Source of the DNA: Rhizobium tibeticum | GTDB taxonomy: Bacteria; Pseudomonadota; Alphaproteobacteria; Rhizobiales; Rhizobiaceae | Direction of reading: 5' to 3' | NCBI RefSeq assembly: GCF_900110205.1 | Contig: NZ_FOCV01000022.1 | Coordinates: 56,486 to 120,485, forward strand | DNA length: 64,000 nucleotides | Shown: piece by piece, positions 62,025 to 64,000 of the stretch | How the letters are laid out: every line of letters begins with the position of its first letter | Position numbering within the stretch: position 1 is the first letter of the stretch | Position numbers and translations under genes: made by a program | Notes under the pieces: generated by a model | Database searches by the model: none | Seen by the model: only the letters and a program-made list of their open reading frames with translations | What the model was told of the DNA's origin: nothing

Positions 62025-63164
62025 ATGCGGAGCAAGTCTACCGCTCTTGCGACTGCCCTTTTTGCGTTCATAGCGTCAAGTTCGCCTGGCATCGCAGCGA
62101 GCATCTTCTCAGGGAACTCGTCCTCGCTCTGCCTGATTCCCGTACATAACGGTCAGCCGGTGGAGGCCGAGATGTTTCAGCCACATCGCATGACTTCCAA
62201 GGTCGTTGCCGTGCCTGGCTTGGACCGCCCGATCATCTTTCCGTTGAACCGCGGTGGCGTCTGGACAATCGACAACACACGAACGTTCGTGCGGTTCGGA
62301 GGCGTCTTCCCCGACCACTACCAAGACGAATATGCGTCGGACACAGCTAGCGGGGGCGTGATCGGCGTTAGCTGGAAGCTTGGAGTATTCAGGCTCAAGC
62401 GGGGCGAAAGGGAATTCCAGCGCCTCTATGCGGCCGATGGGAAGCCTTTCGTCCATCCGTTCTCGGCCGTCTATGTTGCCAGATTCGGCGGTACGGTCAT
62501 CTCCGATAATTCGGGGCTCTACCTGCTCAAATCGTCCGGCGAAGTCGAACGAATGTCCTGGGATACGAGTGTCGGAGGCACAGGCCCCGGAAACGTGTTC
62601 GACCTGCCCGAACTGAAGCTTCTTTTGTTCACCAGTTACGGCCACGCATACGTGAGGGACGACAGCGGAAAAATCACGGTTTTTGATGACAGCTTCAACG
62701 GAATCCAGGCGGCAAGAGTTACTGCGGCAAAGGAAATCTTCATTCACCCGACAACCGGCGATAATTACACTGTGCCGTGGCCGCCAGCTGATCCAACTCG
62801 CCTTCCGGCGAAACAGACTACCCACACCTACGAAAACTTTGAGGGGATGACGGTCTACGTCGGCGATCTTGTTGCGATTCACGGCCAGAAGGTTTCGATC
62901 GATCTGCCTTCCAGGTTCGATTACCCACCGCCGACGGAATTTCCAGTTGGGAACATACTGGTGAAACTGGCCGACAACGGCATCTATACGCTGAACGCCG
63001 AAAGAAAATGGGATTTGGTCGACAGAAGCGAAGAAGTCACGGGAAACGTGTACGATGTCTTCCATCTCCCGGCCGAAAACAGGGCGTTGCTAGTCAATGG
63101 CCGTCGAGGGCTACTCTTGCTCGTTCTGAAGACCGACAAGCGAGCTACCGAATGCTTGAAGTGA
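62025..63164 (+). CDS. Exported protein, probably beta-propeller, unknown function
   Basis: 379 aa with a signal peptide (ALATALFAFIASSSPGIAA). The mature part is beta-rich with repeated short units such as GGVWTIDNTRTFVRFGG, GVFRLKRGEREFQRLYAADG, SGLYLLKSSGEVERMSWD, NGIYTLNAERKWDLVDRS, which look like blades of a WD/NHL-like propeller. No catalytic motif seen. Two Cys (near residues 36 and 377) could form a disulfide joining the ends. ATG at 62025; GGTGAGAG upstream. Monocistronic. Confidence 0.7.
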   Translation: MRSKSTALATALFAFIASSSPGIAASIFSGNSSSLCLIPVHNGQPVEAEMFQPHRMTSKVVAVPGLDRPIIFPLNRGGVWTIDNTRTFVRFGGVFPDHYQDEYASDTASGGVIGVSWKLGVFRLKRGEREFQRLYAADGKPFVHPFSAVYVARFGGTVISDNSGLYLLKSSGEVERMSWDTSVGGTGPGNVFDLPELKLLLFTSYGHAYVRDDSGKITVFDDSFNGIQAARVTAAKEIFIHPTTGDNYTVPWPPADPTRLPAKQTTHTYENFEGMTVYVGDLVAIHGQKVSIDLPSRFDYPPPTEFPVGNILVKLADNGIYTLNAERKWDLVDRSEEVTGNVYDVFHLPAENRALLVNGRRGLLLLVLKTDKRATECLK

Positions 63165-63706
63165 AAGCTCGCACCCTGGCGCTTTGCGACCGATTCCCAT
63201 ACGCCCATCAAATGATGAGGTCTAGCGACGGCGAAACTGTTTTCTGTAAATCAGACCAAGAAAAGGCTGACCACGATCTATACCGCCAAGCGAGATTTGG
63301 TTTTGTCGACGAAAGGGCACTGTTGGTCGATTGCTCCTACATGCCGCTGGTATAAACGTTTGCTCGAAGGATACTCGGTTCTGACCGTTTTTTGGCGGAA
63401 CCCATTATGTCGCGGAGCGCCGCTGAACGCGGGTGAGACCGGCGCATAATTACTGAGAATTCGCGGCCATCGGCGCGAAGCGCTTCCGAACGGAGCGTTC
63501 AACTTCATCCACTTCCCACCGGAGGGATACGGCGCTTCACAAGTCAGTCGCTGCAAGTCTTTTGGACGAAGATCAAGGTACCCAACTCTTCAAGGCCAAG
63601 TTGAAGCAAAGGTAGAGTGCTGAAGGTTCTGCAAATTCCTTAATGAGGGCGGCCATGGCAGACTGGTGATGTTCAACGTCACCTATTCCCCGGAGGGAAA
63701 GCCACC
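63165..63706. other. Gap up to the IS256-type element
   Basis: About 540 bases. It must contain the left end of the insertion sequence whose transposase begins at 63707, probably in 63600-63700 (TGAAGGTTCTGCAAATTCC region), but the inverted repeat cannot be confirmed without the right end. Confidence 0.4.
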
Positions 63707-64000
63707 ATGACCAAGACCGATGGTAAGTCAGCCAGTGCTGCAGTGAAAGAGATTTTGCTATCGAACCCTGACGGCCTGCGTGAAGTGATCCGCGCAGTGA
63801 TGCAGGAAGTGCTGGAAGCGGAGATGGACGAGGCTCTTGGGGCCGGCAAAAGCGAGCGCACGCCGGACCGGCTCGGGTACCGCTCAGGCCACTACGGCCG
63901 AACGTTGATCACCCGCGTTGGCAAGCTTGAACTGCGTGTTCCGCAAGATCGCTCGGGACACTTTTCCACCGAACTGTTTGAACGGTATCAGCGCTCCGAG
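63707..64000 (+). CDS. IS256-family transposase, N-terminal part (runs off the right edge)
   Basis: 98 codons are present with no stop. EMDEALGAGKSERTPDRLGY, RSGHYGRTLITRVGKLELRV, PQDRSGHFSTELFERYQRSE is the hallmark start of the IS256/Mutator transposases (RxGYRnG.y.R.l.T..G.leL.vPR.R.G.F...l..rYqR). The catalytic DDE domain would lie to the right. CGGAGGG precedes the ATG at 63707. Confidence 0.93.
   Translation, partial: MTKTDGKSASAAVKEILLSNPDGLREVIRAVMQEVLEAEMDEALGAGKSERTPDRLGYRSGHYGRTLITRVGKLELRVPQDRSGHFSTELFERYQRSE

Noticed and set aside
1..64000. tRNA, rRNA and CRISPR arrays
   Set aside because: Reading through the window showed no regularly spaced direct repeats and no cloverleaf or rRNA sequence that I could support.

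Overview
The window is high-GC DNA with alphaproteobacterial, most likely Rhizobiaceae (Rhizobium/Sinorhizobium/Agrobacterium-like), features. The grounds are a rhizobial-type L-rhamnose isomerase end, an HWE-family histidine kinase, a hydroxamate siderophore uptake locus preceded by a RirA-type TGA-N9-TCA box, DUF1236 and DUF6665 proteins, and a TfuA-YcaO pair. No rRNA, tRNA or CRISPR was seen. The dense but patchy layout, with many short operons, many regulators and several broken genes, fits an accessory replicon or a variable chromosomal region.

Region 1-8.5 kb: the end of rhaI, then an AhpD-like gene and an ECF41-type sigma factor that diverge from a control region carrying two mirror-image copies of the ECF41 promoter motif. 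Next come a TetR regulator with palindromic operators, several small proteins, and a three-gene catabolic operon (amidase, sugar-phosphate isomerase-like TIM barrel, HpcH/HpaI aldolase). Region 8.5-18 kb: acylphosphatase, a YhaO/YhaN-type nuclease-ATPase pair, a YflT-like stress protein, a PHB-depolymerase-family esterase and a GH3 glycosidase. Region 18-26 kb: a frameshifted type-B carboxylesterase, a PAS-rich HWE kinase, a DMSP-lyase-like cupin, a class III aminotransferase with a divergent XRE-cupin regulator, and a ProC-like reductase.

Region 26-33 kb holds the most interesting locus. It is a five-gene minus-strand operon: a class III cyclase-like/AAA-ATPase/TPR regulator, a YcaO protein, TfuA, a cytoplasmic HELGH zincin and an AT-rich Cys-containing protein of unknown family. 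YcaO plus TfuA without an E1-like partner points to peptide or protein backbone thioamidation. No classical short precursor peptide is visible, so the Cys-containing protein is a candidate substrate.

Region 33-45 kb: DedA and CorC/HlyC-type membrane proteins, then fhuB-fhuD-fhuA-like iron-hydroxamate uptake (no fhuC here), an AraC regulator and an ABC exporter. Region 45-50.6 kb: a solute-binding protein paired with a membrane diguanylate cyclase, a broken cupin gene, a UdgX-type uracil-DNA glycosylase, a 49-aa membrane protein and an MgtC-like protein. Region 50.6-64 kb is a decaying accessory tract. It contains a DUF3175 pseudogene, an ISL3 transposase remnant, the tail of pntB, a broken AAA ATPase, a cold-shock-protein stub, an NmrA-like oxidoreductase with strong operator-like palindromes next to a MarR regulator, and at the right edge the start of an IS256-family transposase.
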